64,000 nt of DNA from Erinaceus europaeus (GCF_950295315.1 NW_026647186.1:62001-126000); one strand, 5' to 3'. Positions 1-13,681 are shown, counted from the first letter of the stretch. Numbers and translations are program-made. The notes: generated from the sequence alone by a model not told the origin.

Positions 1-1350
1 AGCAGCCAGACCCTCAGGTGAGGGGCGGGGTTGTGATCTCCACTGGAAGCTCCTAATTCAGCGAATGGAGGCATCCATCTGCCTTTGGTCTCTCCATAGC
101 AAGGGCCCGGGGAGTTTGTGCTTCCTGCAAGCAGAGCTACTTTGTATTGGACACTCATGCATGCCTACTCTGGGAATCTCTCTGACTGTGATGTGTGGAC
201 ACCTGGACAAAATGATCAGGGATTGTGAGGCCACAGATGCAATTGTCTTAGCCGGACCCAAAGGGTAGGTGTAAGGGGCTGGGTTCATCCACTATTGATT
301 GGTCAAACACAGTTCCCATCTATGTTGAAACACAGCTCTTTCTGGGTTCATTCTGTGCTTGTAATCAGCTGACCTGAGCAGTGGACTGAGATTCTGGATG
401 CTGAGTAGGCTGCCAAAAGTGACTGGACAGGCTCCTGCCCTTGAATTCTGAGGGGTGAACCAGCTTACTCCATTGGCAGTGTGTGGGATAGTGAGGGATG
501 AGATTGAATCGGGGACTGAGGAGAGGGAGACATGAGAGTCCCTTTGCTTGTGCATTCTTGATTAGCCAGAATCTGGGCTAGATGGCTTGCCCTGACCAGT
601 TAGGTTCTCTGTACATAAGTTGCAGGTGAGGCTGGATACCTTCCCACCCATGCTCTGAGACTACTATAGGTGAGCTCTGAGCACACACAGACACAGATAG
701 ACAGACAGACAGACACACACACACACACACATTACTGTGAGGTCTGGTAGTACAGAATATGGTGAAGGCTGGGGCTGTCTGGGATCTGTGGGCATGAGAG
801 CTGCTGCCTTACAATCTCTACAAGCCAGATTTGAACCTGTCATCAATGAACACAGTGTACTAGGTTTTTGAATTCTCATCTCTTTCCAGCAGAAGTGGCT
901 GGTGGGCGGGCCTTCCAGAGGCTGCCCAATGAGCATGCTGCAGGGCTATCTGGAAGATGCTCAAGGTTGCTGGCCAATCACTGACTAGGGGCCTTGACAG
1001 TCCTGGGCGTGTCCTAGCACACTGGCCAATGATATTACTGGCAGGGGTTCTTGGCGTGTCCTAGGCCTCTGGCATATCAGAACATGGCTGGTGGCCTGTC
1101 TGTGGGCCTTCTGAAGTAAGCCCGACAATGGTAGCTCAGAGCTGGCCTTAAAAGGCTGGGCGTGCTTACAGGAAGTGTGAAGCAGGGTTCACGCAGGATC
1201 CTGCCTTGCAGAAGTTGTCCAGTGTGCATGTGTATAATTCTGTTTGTGCCTGTGCCTCTGTGGATGTGTGCGTGTGTGTAACTGAGTGTGTGTGTTTGTG
1301 TGTGTGTGTGAGGGAGAGACAGAGAAAACAACAGAATCACTATGGCACAG
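1..1350 (+). repeat. Array unit U0, partial: H end, X, C, promoter cassette P1
   Basis: The window opens inside the H/X boundary. The X block is 100-268, with a 3' splice motif ending TCCATAG at 99 and donor TAG|GTGTAAG. The C block carries a GACA/CA tract at 681-732. A roughly 60-bp exon-like piece lies at 566-625, from GATTAG| to TTGCAG|GTGAGG. The tail is promoter P1 (880-1264), followed by a GT tract to 1310 and the GTGATTTT joint at 1351. Confidence 0.85.
880..1264 (+). promoter_or_regulatory. Promoter-like cassette P1
   Basis: CCAAT boxes lie at 974-978 and 1026-1030, a GC/CACCC-type box (GGGCGTGTCC) at 1005-1014, and a TATA-like TTAAAAG near 1149 after GAGCTGGCC. An ETS-type GGAAGTG at 1171-1177 falls where a start site would be expected. 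A GT tract follows (1265-1310). Activity is inferred from motif order only. Confidence 0.55.
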
Positions 1351-1752
1351 GTGATTTTGTGCAAAACACTTGGCACATTCTGATTTACAACTCAATATTG
1401 ACACCATTGTAGCTCTCCTTGGCCCTTGGTCACTTTTCTTATTTTCAGATGTAAAGACACTGAAGAGAGAGAGGTTTTTGCCCCGAGGCTTGCACTGGGA
1501 ACTAGCAGCGGCCCTGTGTGTGTTTCCAGACTAGTAAACTCTTAGTGCCTGTCCATGTGGAGAGTCTCCTGTATGAGTTCCTTCATGAGCCTTTTTTGCC
1601 CTGTCCCGTTGGAGCTGCATATAGCTAATGATTTGGAAATTTTACTCCTTTGGACAATTCTTTTCCTGATGCACAGTTTCTCTCCAGGCTTTCCTAATCA
1701 ATTGTGTGAATATCATATCACATCCATTGTAGAAAATTACATCAGTGTCTTG

Positions 1753-1827
<75 letters not shown>

Positions 1828-3868
1828 CCATTTGTTTACATCTTGTCACTCTACAAATCTCTCTCAGCACAAACTACAACTGCCAAATCATCTACTTCAC
1901 TCTTGCATTTTTGGCCACCGAGTCCTATCCCAAAATTGTAAATCAAAGAAAAAGTAGACATAGTGCAGTTCCCTGCACACAGGACAGGCTGAGGCTGGAC
2001 CAGGGAGAGGAAATACACCAGCCTGCATTTGTCTGGAGCATCCCTAAAACTACTTCCAATTTGGAGAGTCAAGGGCAGTTTGGATAGTGGGCTTCAGGCC
2101 AAGTGTTGCTTCTCAGAGTGGACTCAGACCTAGATGTTCTAAGTGTAACCTTTCCTCACAAACATAAAATAACAATGCCACTTGTAAGAAGTATGCATGG
2201 ACATGGAGGGTTTGTCTTCAGTGCTCTAGCACTGATCAACCCAGGGCCAGAATTTCTGTCTTCTTCAGTCACTGTCATTCTGTCTCTCTGACTGTCTCTG
2301 TGTGCCTTCTTCCATGGAACCTTCCTGGAAGTCAGTGCATGCATCGTGAACTCGGACTTCCTGGTGTTGAAATTTTCCTTTATTGGCCCTTTAGATACTT
2401 AGTCTCCTGCATATGGCGTAGTACAGAGGGGAACTGAGGAGACAGCGTTCCTGCTGCAGGTAATAGGCATATGTCCATCTCCAGCAGCAGCTGCCCAGGC
2501 CCTCTGTGCTTGACTCTCATTCTCCAGGGCCCTGAGGCTGACACTCAGCCTAAATGCAGCCCTCCTCAATTTCCTGCACTGCATCCTTGTCCTTATTCCA
2601 TGAGAGCCCAGGTCAAGAGAAGTGAAACTCTATCCTCCTGGCACACACATTGTGCTTTCCCTCTGTTGTGCCGAATGTAAAGGATCTGTGGTACTGATGG
2701 CCACACCAGAGTCCAGATTTTCCATGCAAAATGGAAGCTTCCAGGGTTCAGAAAGAGGGTGTTTTGATGGCTGTGAAATGTCTTTTCCATGTGCCTCCTG
2801 GGGTTTCAAATCCTTTTGAAACCTGAGTTCGTTCTTGTATCTAGGGAATATTCTCACCTCTGGCCCGAAGGCACTCCCAACTAGGAGCACAGCTATCCCG
2901 GTGTCAGGAGGTCTGCCAGCCTGCTAGCTCCTGGAGGGATTCCTGAGTATCTCCTTAGGCTCCAAGTGGTAACAAGTGTTTCCAATTGCCTTTATTAACA
3001 GCATCCAGGCCCTCAGGTGAGGGGCGGGGCTGTGATCTCCACTGGAAGCTCCTAATTCAGCGAATGGAGGCATCCATCTTCCTTTTGTCTCTCCATAGCA
3101 TAGGCCCAGGGAGTTTGTGCTTCCTGCAAGCAGAGCGAATTTGTATGGGACTCTCATGCATGCCTACTTCTGGGAATCTCTCTGACTGTGATGTGTGGAC
3201 ACCAGGACACCATGATCAGGGATTGTGAGGTCACAGGAGCAATTGCCTTAGCCGGACCCAAAGGGTAGGTGTGAGGTGCCAGGTCCATCCACTATTGTTC
3301 GGTCAAACACAGTTCCCATCTATGTTGAAACACAGCTCTTTCAGAGTTCATTTTGGGCTTGTAATCTGCTGCCCTGAGCAGTATACTGAGGGCCTGGAGG
3401 CTGAGTAGGCAGCCAAATGTGACTGGACAGGCTCATGCCCCTGAATTTTGAGGGGTGCCCCAGCTTCCCCCGGATGATAGATAGGCATGGGATTGAATAG
3501 GGAACTCAGGAGATTTAGACATGAGAGTCCCTTTGCATATGCATTCTTGCTTAGCCATAATCTGGGCTAGCTGGATGCCCTGACCAGCTAGGTTCTCTGT
3601 ACATAAGTTGCAGGTGAGGCTGGCTACCTTGCCACCCATGCTCTGAGACTACTACAGGTGAGCTCTGAGCACACACAGACACACACATTCAGACAGACAG
3701 ACAGACACACACACACACACATTACTGTCAGGTCTGGTAGTACAGAATATGGTGAAGGCTGGGGCTGTCTGGGTTCACAGGGCATGAGAGCTGCTGCCTT
3801 ACAATCTCTACAAGCCAGGTTTTGACATGTCATCAATGAACACAGTTTAGGAGGATTTTGAATTCTGA
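1351..3868 (+). repeat. Array unit U1, F-S-G-H-X-C, no tail
   Basis: F starts at 1351 and the CT/AT tract S is 1754-1824. The G/H donor CAG|GTAATA falls after 2459. X is 3099-3268 and the CA tract is 3669-3721. The unit has neither promoter nor poly(A) cassette: within C, just after a GAATTCTGA string near 3868, it jumps directly into H of the next partial copy. Confidence 0.85.
1754..1824. repeat. CT/AT microsatellite (S), U1
   Basis: About 17 CT repeats are followed directly by about 19 AT repeats. Confidence 0.95.
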
Positions 3869-4990
3869 GATTTTCCAAGCAAAACGTAAGTTTCCAGTGT
3901 TCTGAAAGAGGGTGTTTTGATGGCTGTGAAATGACATTTCCATGTGCCTCATGGGGTTTTCAAATACTTTTGAAACCTGAAGTTCTTTCTTGTATCTAGG
4001 GAATATTCTCACCCCTGGCCATAAGGGCCATCCAACTCGGAGCACAGCTATCCCCGGGGCAGGAGATCTGCCAGCCTGCTAGCTCCTGGAGGGATTCCTT
4101 AGTATGTCCTCAGGGCCCAAGTGGTAACAGGTGTTTAAAATTGCCTTTATTAGCAGCAGCCAGGCCCTCAGGTGAGGGGCGGGGCTGTGATCTCCACTGT
4201 AAGCTCCGAATTCAGCCAATGGAGGCATCCATCTTTCTTTTGTCTGTCCATAGCAAGGGCCAGTTGAGTTTGTGCTTTTTGCAAGCAGAGAGACTTTGTA
4301 TGGGACACTCATGCATGCCGACTTCTGGGATTCTCTCTGATTGTGATGTGTGGACACTGGGCACCATGATAAGGGATGTGAGGCCACAGGAGCAATTGCC
4401 TTAGCCGGACCCAAGGGTAGGTGTAAATGACCGGGTTCATCCACTATTTTTGGTCGAACACAGTTCCCATCTATGTTGAAACACAGCTATTTCTGGGTAC
4501 TGTCTGTGCTTGTAATCTGCTGCCCTGAGCAGTGTACTGAGAGCCTGGAGGCTGAGTAGGCAGCCAAATGTGACTGGACAGGCTCATGGCCCTGAATTCT
4601 GAGGGGTGCCCCAGCTTTCCCCCGGATGATAGATAGTGACACATGGGATTGAATAGGGAACTCAGGAGATTTAGACATGAGACTCCCTTTGAATATGCAT
4701 TCTTGCTTAGCTAGAATCTGGGCTAGCTGGCTTGTCCTGACCAGCTAGCTTCTCTGTACATAAGTTGCCGGTGAGGCTGGATACCTTGACACCAATGCTC
4801 TGAGCACACACAGACACATACAGTCAGACAGACAAACAGACACACATTACTCTCAGGTCTGGTAGTATAGCATATTGTAAAGGCAGGGGCTGTCTGGGGT
4901 CGGTGGGCATGAGAGCTGCTGCCTTACAATCTCTATAAGCCAGGTTTGAACCTGTCATCAATGAACACAGTGTAGGAGGTTTTTGAATTC
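3869..4990 (+). repeat. Array unit U1b, collapsed copy (H-X-C only)
   Basis: This 1.1-kb partial unit begins in mid-H and ends in C. X is 4254-4420 and the CA tract 4804-4848. At about 4990 it fuses C directly to F of U2 after GAATTCTGA. The same fusion occurs at about 15832. Confidence 0.85.
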
Positions 4991-5510
4991 TGAGACACTG
5001 AAGAGGGAGAGGTTTTTTGCCCTGAGGCTTGCACTGGGAACTAGCAGCTGCCCTGTGTGTGTTGCCAGACTAGGAAACTTGTGGTACCTGTCCATGTGGA
5101 GAGTCTCCTGGATGAGTTCCTTCTTGAGCCTTTTTGATAGGTCCCGTTGGAGCTGCATAGAGCAAATGATTTGGAGATTTTACTCTTTTGGACAATTCTT
5201 TTCCTGATGCACAGATTCTCTCCAGGTTTTAGCAATCAATTGTCTGAATGTCATATCGAATCCATTGTCGAAAATGAATACATGAGTGTCTCTCTCTCTG
5301 TGTCTCATATATATATAACATGTAGAGGTCTTAAAATATTTTTAAGTTAGAGACCTGCACAGCTCTGGATTAGCGTAGTAATGCGGATACACCTGGCCCT
5401 TATGAGCCACAATCATGAGAGACATCATGCACACACATCATGCACACACAGACACACACAGACAGACAGACAGACATACACTCACACACATTACTGTCAG
5501 GTCTGGTAGT

Positions 5511-5690
5511 AGACAGGCCAAGATATACAAAGAGAGTTGCCAGAGCATTGCTGAGCTCTGGCTTGTTGTCTTGTTGATTTCACCTAGGCTACTGGAGCCT
5601 CAGCTTTGTAAATCTCTCTGACACAAGCCATATTCTGTCTCCGTATATCCATGGCAGTATGTCTCAGACTTTATAATAAAGATATAAATC
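5511..5690 (+). other. T cassette (terminal-exon/poly(A)-like), 5' truncated
   Basis: A rearrangement near 5511 replaced the 3' splice site. The rest of the block and AATAAA at 5675-5680 are intact. Confidence 0.5.
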
Positions 5691-6510
5691 CATATACATA
5701 TATATATACATATATAAATATACATATATATATATATCTGTAATTTTGGAATTTTCAACCTATGTAATTGATCTTAATCAGAATTAACACATTTATAACA
5801 GTTTCCTTGTTCATTAATAATTGGCCACCTAGTTGGAGCAGGATTCAATACAATTATAAATAATAGAACCTTCCAGTAGCATTTCTAATAGCATTTCTAT
5901 CAGCATCCTTATTGTAATTATCATAGTACAGAACTTGCCTCCTTTCTCTAGTGTAAGATTCAGTACATATGAGTTTCTTTTCATTCTCCTGAAATCTTAA
6001 TATCCCTGGACTATGAAGTGTCTCAGAATTTTTGAAGCAGCCCTCTGTTTCTCAGCATACGGTTTTCATATTCTGCTGTAATCAGGTCTTCATGTGCTTT
6101 TTGTTTTTATTTTTCATTTTTTTCAAATCCTCCTAGATCTTCCCCATTTATTTGCATATTTATTTAGTGCTATATTACATGAGGTGTCATTTCTTCTGCT
6201 TGATAGATTTTTCTCTTAAAATTGAAGGGAAGTTAACACTCACAATACATTTCGTGTGGTAAATACTACACACATATGGTGAAGGCTGGGGTGGTCTGGG
6301 TTCTGTGGACTTGAGACTTCTGCGTTACAATCTCTACAACCCAGGTTTGAACCTGTTATGTATGAAAACAGTGTGGGAGGTTTTTGATTTCTGGTCTCTT
6401 TACCACTCTTCTATTTCTCTTCTTGCCTTCTCTGTCTCTGACTCTCACAGGCTCTCACTCACTCTGTCGGCACTCATTAATATTTTACTTATACATTATT
6501 TTACTGACAG

Positions 6511-6689
6511 GCCCAGATACACAAAGGGAATCACCAGGACACTGCTGATCTCTGGCTGTTTTTTTGGTGATTTCACCTAGGTTTCCGGAGCCTCAGCTTT
6601 GTAAGTCTCTCTGGCACAAGCCATACTCTGTCTCCTCATAGCCATGCCAGTATCCCTCAGGGTCTATAATAAAGATACTCTTACATATA

Positions 6690-6690
<1 letters not shown>
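6511..6690 (+). other. T cassette (terminal-exon/poly(A)-like)
   Basis: The 3' splice motif TTTTACTGACAG ends at 6510, preceded by a pyrimidine-rich stretch (6390-6470). AATAAA lies at 6668-6673. Confidence 0.5.
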
Positions 6691-6737
<47 letters not shown>

Positions 6738-7263
6738 TCATTTTTAGAATTCTTGACCTTTTTATTTGATCTTAATGCAGAATTACCACATTTATAACAG
6801 CCTCATTATTCATAAATAATTGGTCACATATTTGGAGCAGGATTCACTACAATTATAAATTATAAGCCTACCAGGAGCATTTCCAATAGCCTTTCTATCA
6901 GTATTCTCATTGTAAATATCATAGCACAGAACTTGCCTCCATTTTCTAGTGTAAGCTTTAATACGTATGCCTTTCTTTTCATTCTCGGGAATTCTTAAAT
7001 TGAATGGACCCTGAAGTGTCTGGGAAGTTTTGAAGCAGCCCTGTGTTTCTCAGCAGACGTTTTCTATATTTCTGCTGTAATCAGGTCTTCCTGTGGTTTT
7101 GTTTTTATTTTTTTCAAATCCTCCTAGATCATCCCCATTTATTTGCATATTTATTTATTTATTTAGTCCCATATCACATGAGGGGTCATTTCTTCTGCCT
7201 GATAGATTTTCTCTTATAATTGAAGGGAACTTTTGACACACGATACATTTCCTTTTGCAGATT

Positions 7264-7820
7264 CTACACACTACTACAACTACTACTGCACTTTTTTTGA
7301 CAGTGACATCCAATGCACAATGGATTAGTATTGCATGGCTCTAAAGAAAGTTCACGATTTAACCTACAAGTCTTTTAACCTCACAAATATTTATTCTGTT
7401 CTTTCTTGGGGGATGAATGCTTTACAGTCAACAGTTACATGTAATAGTGGGCACGGGGGTAATTTTCCCACTTTCCCTGTATTTCTGTACATCATTTGTA
7501 ACTTTCTTACTGAGGAGAAGGAATCAGTCATAAATTGAGAGAGCAGGGCCCAAGCAGGAAGAGAGACAGAGAGACAGCTGCAGTTCTGATTTGACACTAG
7601 CCCAGCTTTTCCCTAGCTGGGTAAGTGGTGAGCAGGGGCTCAAAACAGGGTCCTGGGATTCCACATATTTCACTGGCATCTCCACCAGCAGTGCTTCCAA
7701 CCCATGCTTCCTTCGTTGTCCATGTAACTATCGATCTGCTCTAGGCACTTCTCACCTTCATATGCCAGAAAGTTAACACTTCTTCCCTCCACCCATGAAA
7801 CTTTGACCTTTTACTTGAGT
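7264..7820 (+). repeat. K block, U2
   Basis: It begins with a CTACTACAA repeat and has no gene-like feature recognised. It ends at a rearrangement junction near 7820. Confidence 0.8.
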
Positions 7821-10368
7821 GTTCTTTTCCTGATACACAGTTTCTCTCCAGGTTTTAGCAATCAATTGTCTGAATGTCATATCACATCCATTGTAGAAAA
7901 TGACTACATCAGTGTCTTGCTCTTTATTTCTCTCTGAAAATATATTTAAGCTAGAGACATGCAAGGCTCTGCATTCAGGTAGTAATGTGGATAGACCTGG
8001 CCCTTCTGAGCCACAGTCATGAGAGACATCTCACAGAGCCATTCGTTTACCTCTTGTCACTCTATAAATCTCTCTAAGCACAAAGTACAGCTGCCAAATC
8101 ATCTACTTCAGTCTTGCTCTTTTTGTCCACCAAGTCCTATCCCAGAACTGTAAATCAAAGAAGAAATAGACATAGTGCAGTTCCCTGCACACCCAACAGG
8201 CTGAGGCTGGAACAGGGTGATGAAATATGCCAGCCTGCATTTGGCTGGAGAATAACTAAAACTACTTCCAATTTGGAGAGGCACGGGCAGTTTTGGAGAG
8301 TGGGCTGTAGGCTAAGTGTTGCTTCTCAGAGTGGGTTAAGACCTAGATGTTCTAAGTGTAACCTTTCCTCACAAACATAAAATAACAATGCCACTTGTAA
8401 GAAGTATGCATGGGCATGGAGGGTTTGTCTTCAGTGCTCTGGCACTGATCAACAAAGGGCCAGTATTTGTCCTTTTCAGTCACTGTCATTCTGTCTCTCT
8501 GACTGTCTCTATATGCCTTCTTCCCTGGACCCTTCGTGGAAGTCAGTGCATGCATCATGAACACCGTCTTTCTGGTGTTGAAATTTTCCTTTCTTTGCCC
8601 TTTGCATTACTTAGTCTAAAGAATATGGCGTAGAACAGAGGGGAACTGAGGAGACAGCGTTCCTGTGGCAGGTAACAGGCATATGTCCATCTCCAGCTGC
8701 ATCTGTCCAGATCCCCTGTGCTTGACTCCCATTCTGCAGGGACCTGTGGCTGACAATCAGCCTAAATGCAGCTATCCTCTATTTCCTGCAGAGCATCCTT
8801 GTCCTTAATCCATGTGAGCCCAGTTCAAGAGAAGTGAAACTCTACCACCCTGACACACACATTGTGCTTTCCCTCTATTGAGCCGAATGTAAAGGATCTG
8901 TGGTACTGATGGCCACACCAGTGTCCAGATTTTCCACGCAAAATGGAAGCTTCCAGGGTTCAGAAAGAGGGTGTTTTGATGGCTGTGAAATGACTTTTCC
9001 AAGTGCCTCCTAGGGTTTCAAATCCTTTTGAAACCTGAAGTTCTTTCTGGTATCTAGGGAATATTCTCACCCCTGGCCAGAAGGCCCTCCCAAGTAGGAG
9101 CACAGCTATCCCTGGGTCAGGAGGTCTGCCAGCCTGCTAGCTCCTGGAGGGATTCCTGAGTATGTCCTCAGGGCCCATGTGGTAACAGGTGTTTCCAGTT
9201 GCCTTTATTAGAATCAGCCAGGCCCTCAGGTGAGGGGCGGGGCTGTGGTCTCTACTGGAAGCTCCTAATTCAGCCAAAGGAGGCATCCATCTTCCTTTTG
9301 TCTCTCCATAGCAAGGGCCCGGGGAGTTTGTGCTTCCTGCAAGCAGAGCGACATTGTATGGGAAACTCATGCATGCCTACTTCTGGGAATCTCTCTGAGT
9401 GTGATGTGTGGACACCAGGACACCATGATCAGGGATTTTAGGACACAGGAGCAATTGCCTTAGCCGGACCCAAAGGGGAGGTGTTAGGGGCCAGGTTCAT
9501 CCACTATTTTTTGGTCAAACACAGTTCCCATATATGTTGAGAAACAGCTCTTTCTGGGTTCTTTCTGGCCTTGTAATCTGTTGTCCACTGAGAAGTGGAC
9601 TGCGAGCCTGTATGCTGAGTATGCAACCAAACATGACTGGACAGGGTCCTGCCCCTGAATTCTGAGGGGTGCCCCAGCTTCCCCCGTTGGCAGTTTTTGG
9701 ATGATAGTGAGGCATGAGTTTGAATAGGGAACTCAGGATAGCGAGACATGAGAGTCCCTTTGCATATGCATTCTTGCTTAGCCAGAATCTGGGCTAGCTG
9801 GATTTCCCTAACCAGCTAGGTTCTCTGTACATAAGTTGCAGGTGAGGCTGGCTACCTTGCCACCCATGCTCTGAGACTACTATAAGTGAGTTCTGAGCAC
9901 ACACAGACACACACTGACAGACAGAGAGACAGACAGACACACTCACACACATTCATGGTAGGTCTGGTAGTACAGCATATGGTGAAGGCTGGGGCTGTCT
10001 GGGGTCTGTGGGCATGAGAGCTGCTGCCTTACAATCTCTACAAGCCAGGTTTGAACCTGTAATCAATGAACACAGTGTAGGAGGTTTTTGAATTCTGGTC
10101 TCTTTCCAACTCATCTATTTCTCTTCTCGCCTTCTCTGTCTCTAACTCTCACACACTCTGTCTTCACTCATTAATATTTTACTTATATATTTATATTACT
10201 GACAGGCCCAGATATAACAAGAGATTTACCAGAGCAGTGCTGAGCTCTGCCTTGTTGTGTTGGCGATTTCACCTAGGCTACTGGAGTCTCAGTTTGTAAG
10301 TCTTTCTGACACAAGCCATATTCTGTCTCCTCATTTCCATGCCAGTATTACTCAGAGTCTATAATAAA
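7821..10368 (+). repeat. Array unit U3, truncated F, T tail
   Basis: Only the end of F is present, and the CT/AT microsatellite is essentially absent: 7914-7943 shows only a short CT-rich remnant. The G/H donor CAG|GTAACA falls after 8671. X is 9312-9480, with donor variant GGGGAG|GTGTTAG. The CA tract is 9898-9952 and a TTGCATATGCAT palindrome lies at 9760-9771. The tail is a T cassette (10206-10368). Confidence 0.85.
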
Positions 10369-10385
10369 GTGATTTTTTTTTGCAA
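10206..10385 (+). other. T cassette (terminal-exon/poly(A)-like)
   Basis: The acceptor ACTGACAG ends at 10205. AATAAA is at 10363-10368 with a T-run just downstream. Confidence 0.5.
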
Positions 10386-13243
10386 AACACTTGGTACATT
10401 CTGATTTACAGCTCAATATTGACACCATTGTAGCTCTCTTTGGCCCTTGGTCACTTTGCTTCTTTTCAGATGTAAAAACACTGAAGAGGGAGTGGTTTTT
10501 GCCCTGAGGCTTGCACTGGGAACTACCAGATGCACTGTGTCCTTTGCCAGACTAGGAAACTTGTGGTGCCTGTCCATGTGGAGAGTCTCCTTGATGAGTT
10601 CCTTCTCAATCCTTTTTCGCTATGTCCAGTTGGAGCTGCATATAGCTAATGATTTTGAGATTTTACTCCTTTGGACAATTCTTTTCCTGATGCACAGATT
10701 TTCTCCAGGTTTTAGCAATTAATTGTCTGAATGTCATATCGAATCCATTGTAGAAAATGACTACATCAATCTCTCTCTCTCTCTCTCTTTCCATCTCTCT
10801 CTCTCTCTCTCTTTATATATATATAACATGTTGAGATCTGAAAATATTTTTTACCTAGAGACCTTCACAGCTCTGGATTAGGGTAGTAATGCGGATACAC
10901 CTGGCCCTTCTGAGCCACAGTCATGAGAGACATCTCACAGAGCCATTCGTATACCTCAACACACTACAAATCTCCTTCAGCACAAACTACCACTGCCAAA
11001 TCATCTACGTCCCTCTTGATCTTTTTGTACACCGAGTCCTATCCCAAAACTGTAAATCAAAGAAGAAATAGACATAGTGCAGTTCCCTGCACACAGTACA
11101 GTCTGAGGCTGGACCAAGGAGTTGCAATACGCCAGCCTCCATCGTGGCTGGAGCATCACTAAGACTACTTACAAATTGGAGAGGCGAGGACAGTTTTGGA
11201 GAGAGGGCTGAAGGCCAAGTGTTGCTTCTCAGAGTGGGCTAAGACTTAGATATTCTAAGTGTAACCTTTCCTCACAAATATAAAATTACAATGTCACTTG
11301 TAAGAAGTATGCATGGGCATGGAGGGTTTGTCTTCAGTGCTCTGGCACTGATCAAAACAGGGCCTGAATTTCAGTCCTTTTCTCTCTCTGTCATCCTGTC
11401 CCTCTGACTGTCTCTATGTGCCTTCTTCACTGGGCCCTTATGGAAGTCAGTGCATGCATCGCGAATTTGGACTTCCTGGTGTTGAAATTTTCCTTTCTTT
11501 GCCCTTTGGATTATTCAGTCTCCTGCATATGGCGTAGTACATTGGGTAACTGAGGAGACAGTGATCCTGCTGCCGGTAACAGGCATATGTCCATCTCCAG
11601 CTGCAGCTGTCCAGGCTCTCTGTGCTTGACTCCCATTCTCCAGGGCTCTGAGGCTGACACTCAGCCTAAATGCAACCCTCTTCAATTTCCTGCACCGCAT
11701 CCTTGTCCTTATTCCATGAGAGCCCAGGTCAAGAGAAGTGAATCTCTATCCCCCTGGCACACACATTTTGCTTTCCCTCTATTGGGCCGAATGTAAAGGA
11801 TCTGTGGTACTGATGGCCACACCAGTGTCCAGATTTTCCACGCAAAACGGAAACTTCCAGGGTTCTGAAAGAGGGTATTTTCATGGCTGTGCAATGTCTT
11901 TTCCAAGTGCCGCATGGGGTTTCAAGTCCTTTTGAAACCTGAAGTTCTTTCTTGTATCTAAGGCATATTCTCATCTCTGGCTAGAAGGCCCTCCCATCTA
12001 GGAGTACAGCTATCCTGGGGTCAGGAGGTCTGCCAGCCTGCTAGCTCCTGGAGGGATTCCTGAGTATTATGTCCTCAGGTCCCAAGTGGTAACAGGTGTT
12101 TCCAATTGCCTTTATTAGCAGCCAGGCCATCAAGTGAGGGGCGGGCCTGCGATCTCCACTGGAAACTCCTAATTCAGCCAATGGAGGCATCCATCTTCCT
12201 TTTGTCTCTTCCCAGCAAGGGCCCGGAAATTTGTGCTTCCTGCAAGCAGAGCGACTTTGTATGGGACACTCATGGATGCCTACTTCTGGGAATCTCTGAG
12301 TGTGATGTGTGGACACCAGGACACCATGATCAGGGATTGTGAGGCCACAGGAGCATTTTCGTTAGCAGGACCCAAATGGGAGGTGTAATGGGCCAAGTCC
12401 ATCCACTATTGTTTGGTCAAACACAGTTCCCATCTATGTTCAGAAACAGCTCTTTCTGGGTTCTTTCTGGGCTTGTAATCTGCTGTCCACTGAGAATTGT
12501 ACTGCGAGCCTGGAGGCTGAGTATGCAGCCAAACGTGACTGGACAGGGTCCTGCCCCTGAATTCTGAGGGGTGCCCCAGCTTCCCCCATTTGCAGTGTTT
12601 GGATAATAGTGAGTCATGAGATTGAATCGGGAACTCAGGAGAGAGAGACATGAAAGTCCCTTTGCATATGCATTCTTGCTTAGCCAGAATCTAGACTAGC
12701 TGGCTTTCCCTAACCAGCTAGGTTCTCTGTACATAAGTTGTTGGTGAGGCTGGCTACATTGCCACCCATGCTCAGAGACTACTATAGCTGCATAGCCAGA
12801 CACACACACACACACATTACTGTCAGTTCTGGTAGTACAGCACATGGTGAAGGATGGGGCTGTCTGGGGTATCTGGGCATGAGAGCTGCTGCCTTACAAT
12901 CTCTACAAGACAGGTTTGAACCTGTCATCAATGAACACAGTGTAGGAGGTTTTTGAATTCTGGTCTCTTTCCAACTCATCTATGTCTCTTCTCTCCTTCT
13001 CTGTCTCTAACTCTCACATGCTCTCACACACTCTGTCTTCAATCATTAATATTTTACTTATATGCTTATTTTACTGACATGCCCTGATATACAAAGAGAG
13101 TTACCAGAGCACTGCTTAGCTCTTGCTTGTTGTATTGGCGATTTCACCTATGATACTGGAGCCTCAGTTTGTAAGTCTTTCTGACACAAGCCATATTATG
13201 TCTCTTCATTTCCATGCCAGTATCACTCAGAGTTTATAATAAA
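10369..13243 (+). repeat. Array unit U4, T tail
   Basis: This is an about 2.87-kb unit with S at 10769-10825. The G/H donor has lost its AG (CCG|GTAAC). X is 12216-12382, with 3' splice motif TTCCCAG. The CA tract is short (12797-12817). The T cassette has lost its acceptor AG (GACAT at 13080) but keeps AATAAA at 13238. Confidence 0.85.
10769..10825. repeat. CT/AT microsatellite (S), U4
   Basis: CT repeats interrupted by TTCCAT are followed by a short AT run. Confidence 0.9.
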
Positions 13244-13260
13244 CTGATTTTTTTGCAAAA
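13081..13260 (+). other. T cassette with broken acceptor
   Basis: The acceptor is mutated to GACAT (13080). AATAAA remains at 13238-13243. Confidence 0.45.
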
Positions 13261-13644
13261 CACTTGGTACATTCTGATTTACAGATCAATATTGACACCA
13301 TTGTAGCTCTCTTTGGCCCTTGGTCACTTTTCTTCTTTTCAGATGTAAAAATACTGAAGAGGGAGAGGTTTTTGCCCTGAGGTTTGCACTGGGAACTACC
13401 AGATGGACTGTGTCTGTTGCCAGAGTAGGAAACTTCTGGTGCCTGTCCATGTGGAGAGTCTCCTTGATGAGTTCCTTCTCAAGCCTTTTTCGCTCTGTTC
13501 CGTTGGAGCTGCATATAGCTAATGATTTTGAGATTTTACTGCTTTGGAAAATTATTTTCCCGATGCACTGTTTCTCTCCAGATTTTAGCATTCAATTGTC
13601 TGAATGTCATACCGAATACATTGTAGAAAAGTACTACATCAGTG

Positions 13645-13681
<37 letters not shown>

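Larger units (their letters stand above)
4991..7820 (+). repeat. Array unit U2, rearranged: F-S-short G, C/T chimera, L-T-L-K
   Basis: S is short (5289-5317). G stops after about 100 bp and jumps near 5428 into the CA tract of C (5430-5492). C then jumps near 5511 into the middle of a T cassette, so H and X are missing. AT-rich L blocks follow at 5670-6274 and 6668-7259 with a T cassette between them, and K at 7264-7820. K then jumps near 7820 into the end of F of U3. Confidence 0.8.

Noticed and set aside
100..268. X block as a coding exon
   Set aside because: U0, U9 and U15 keep an open frame to the donor, but other copies are shifted by one or two bases with stops, so no common protein can be read.
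12915..12928. B-box-like CAGGTTTGAACCTG in C blocks as a tRNA or tRNA-derived SINE
   Set aside because: The string resembles a tRNA B box, but no A box at the right distance, no cloverleaf and no A-rich tail were found. It is better described as a short inverted repeat.
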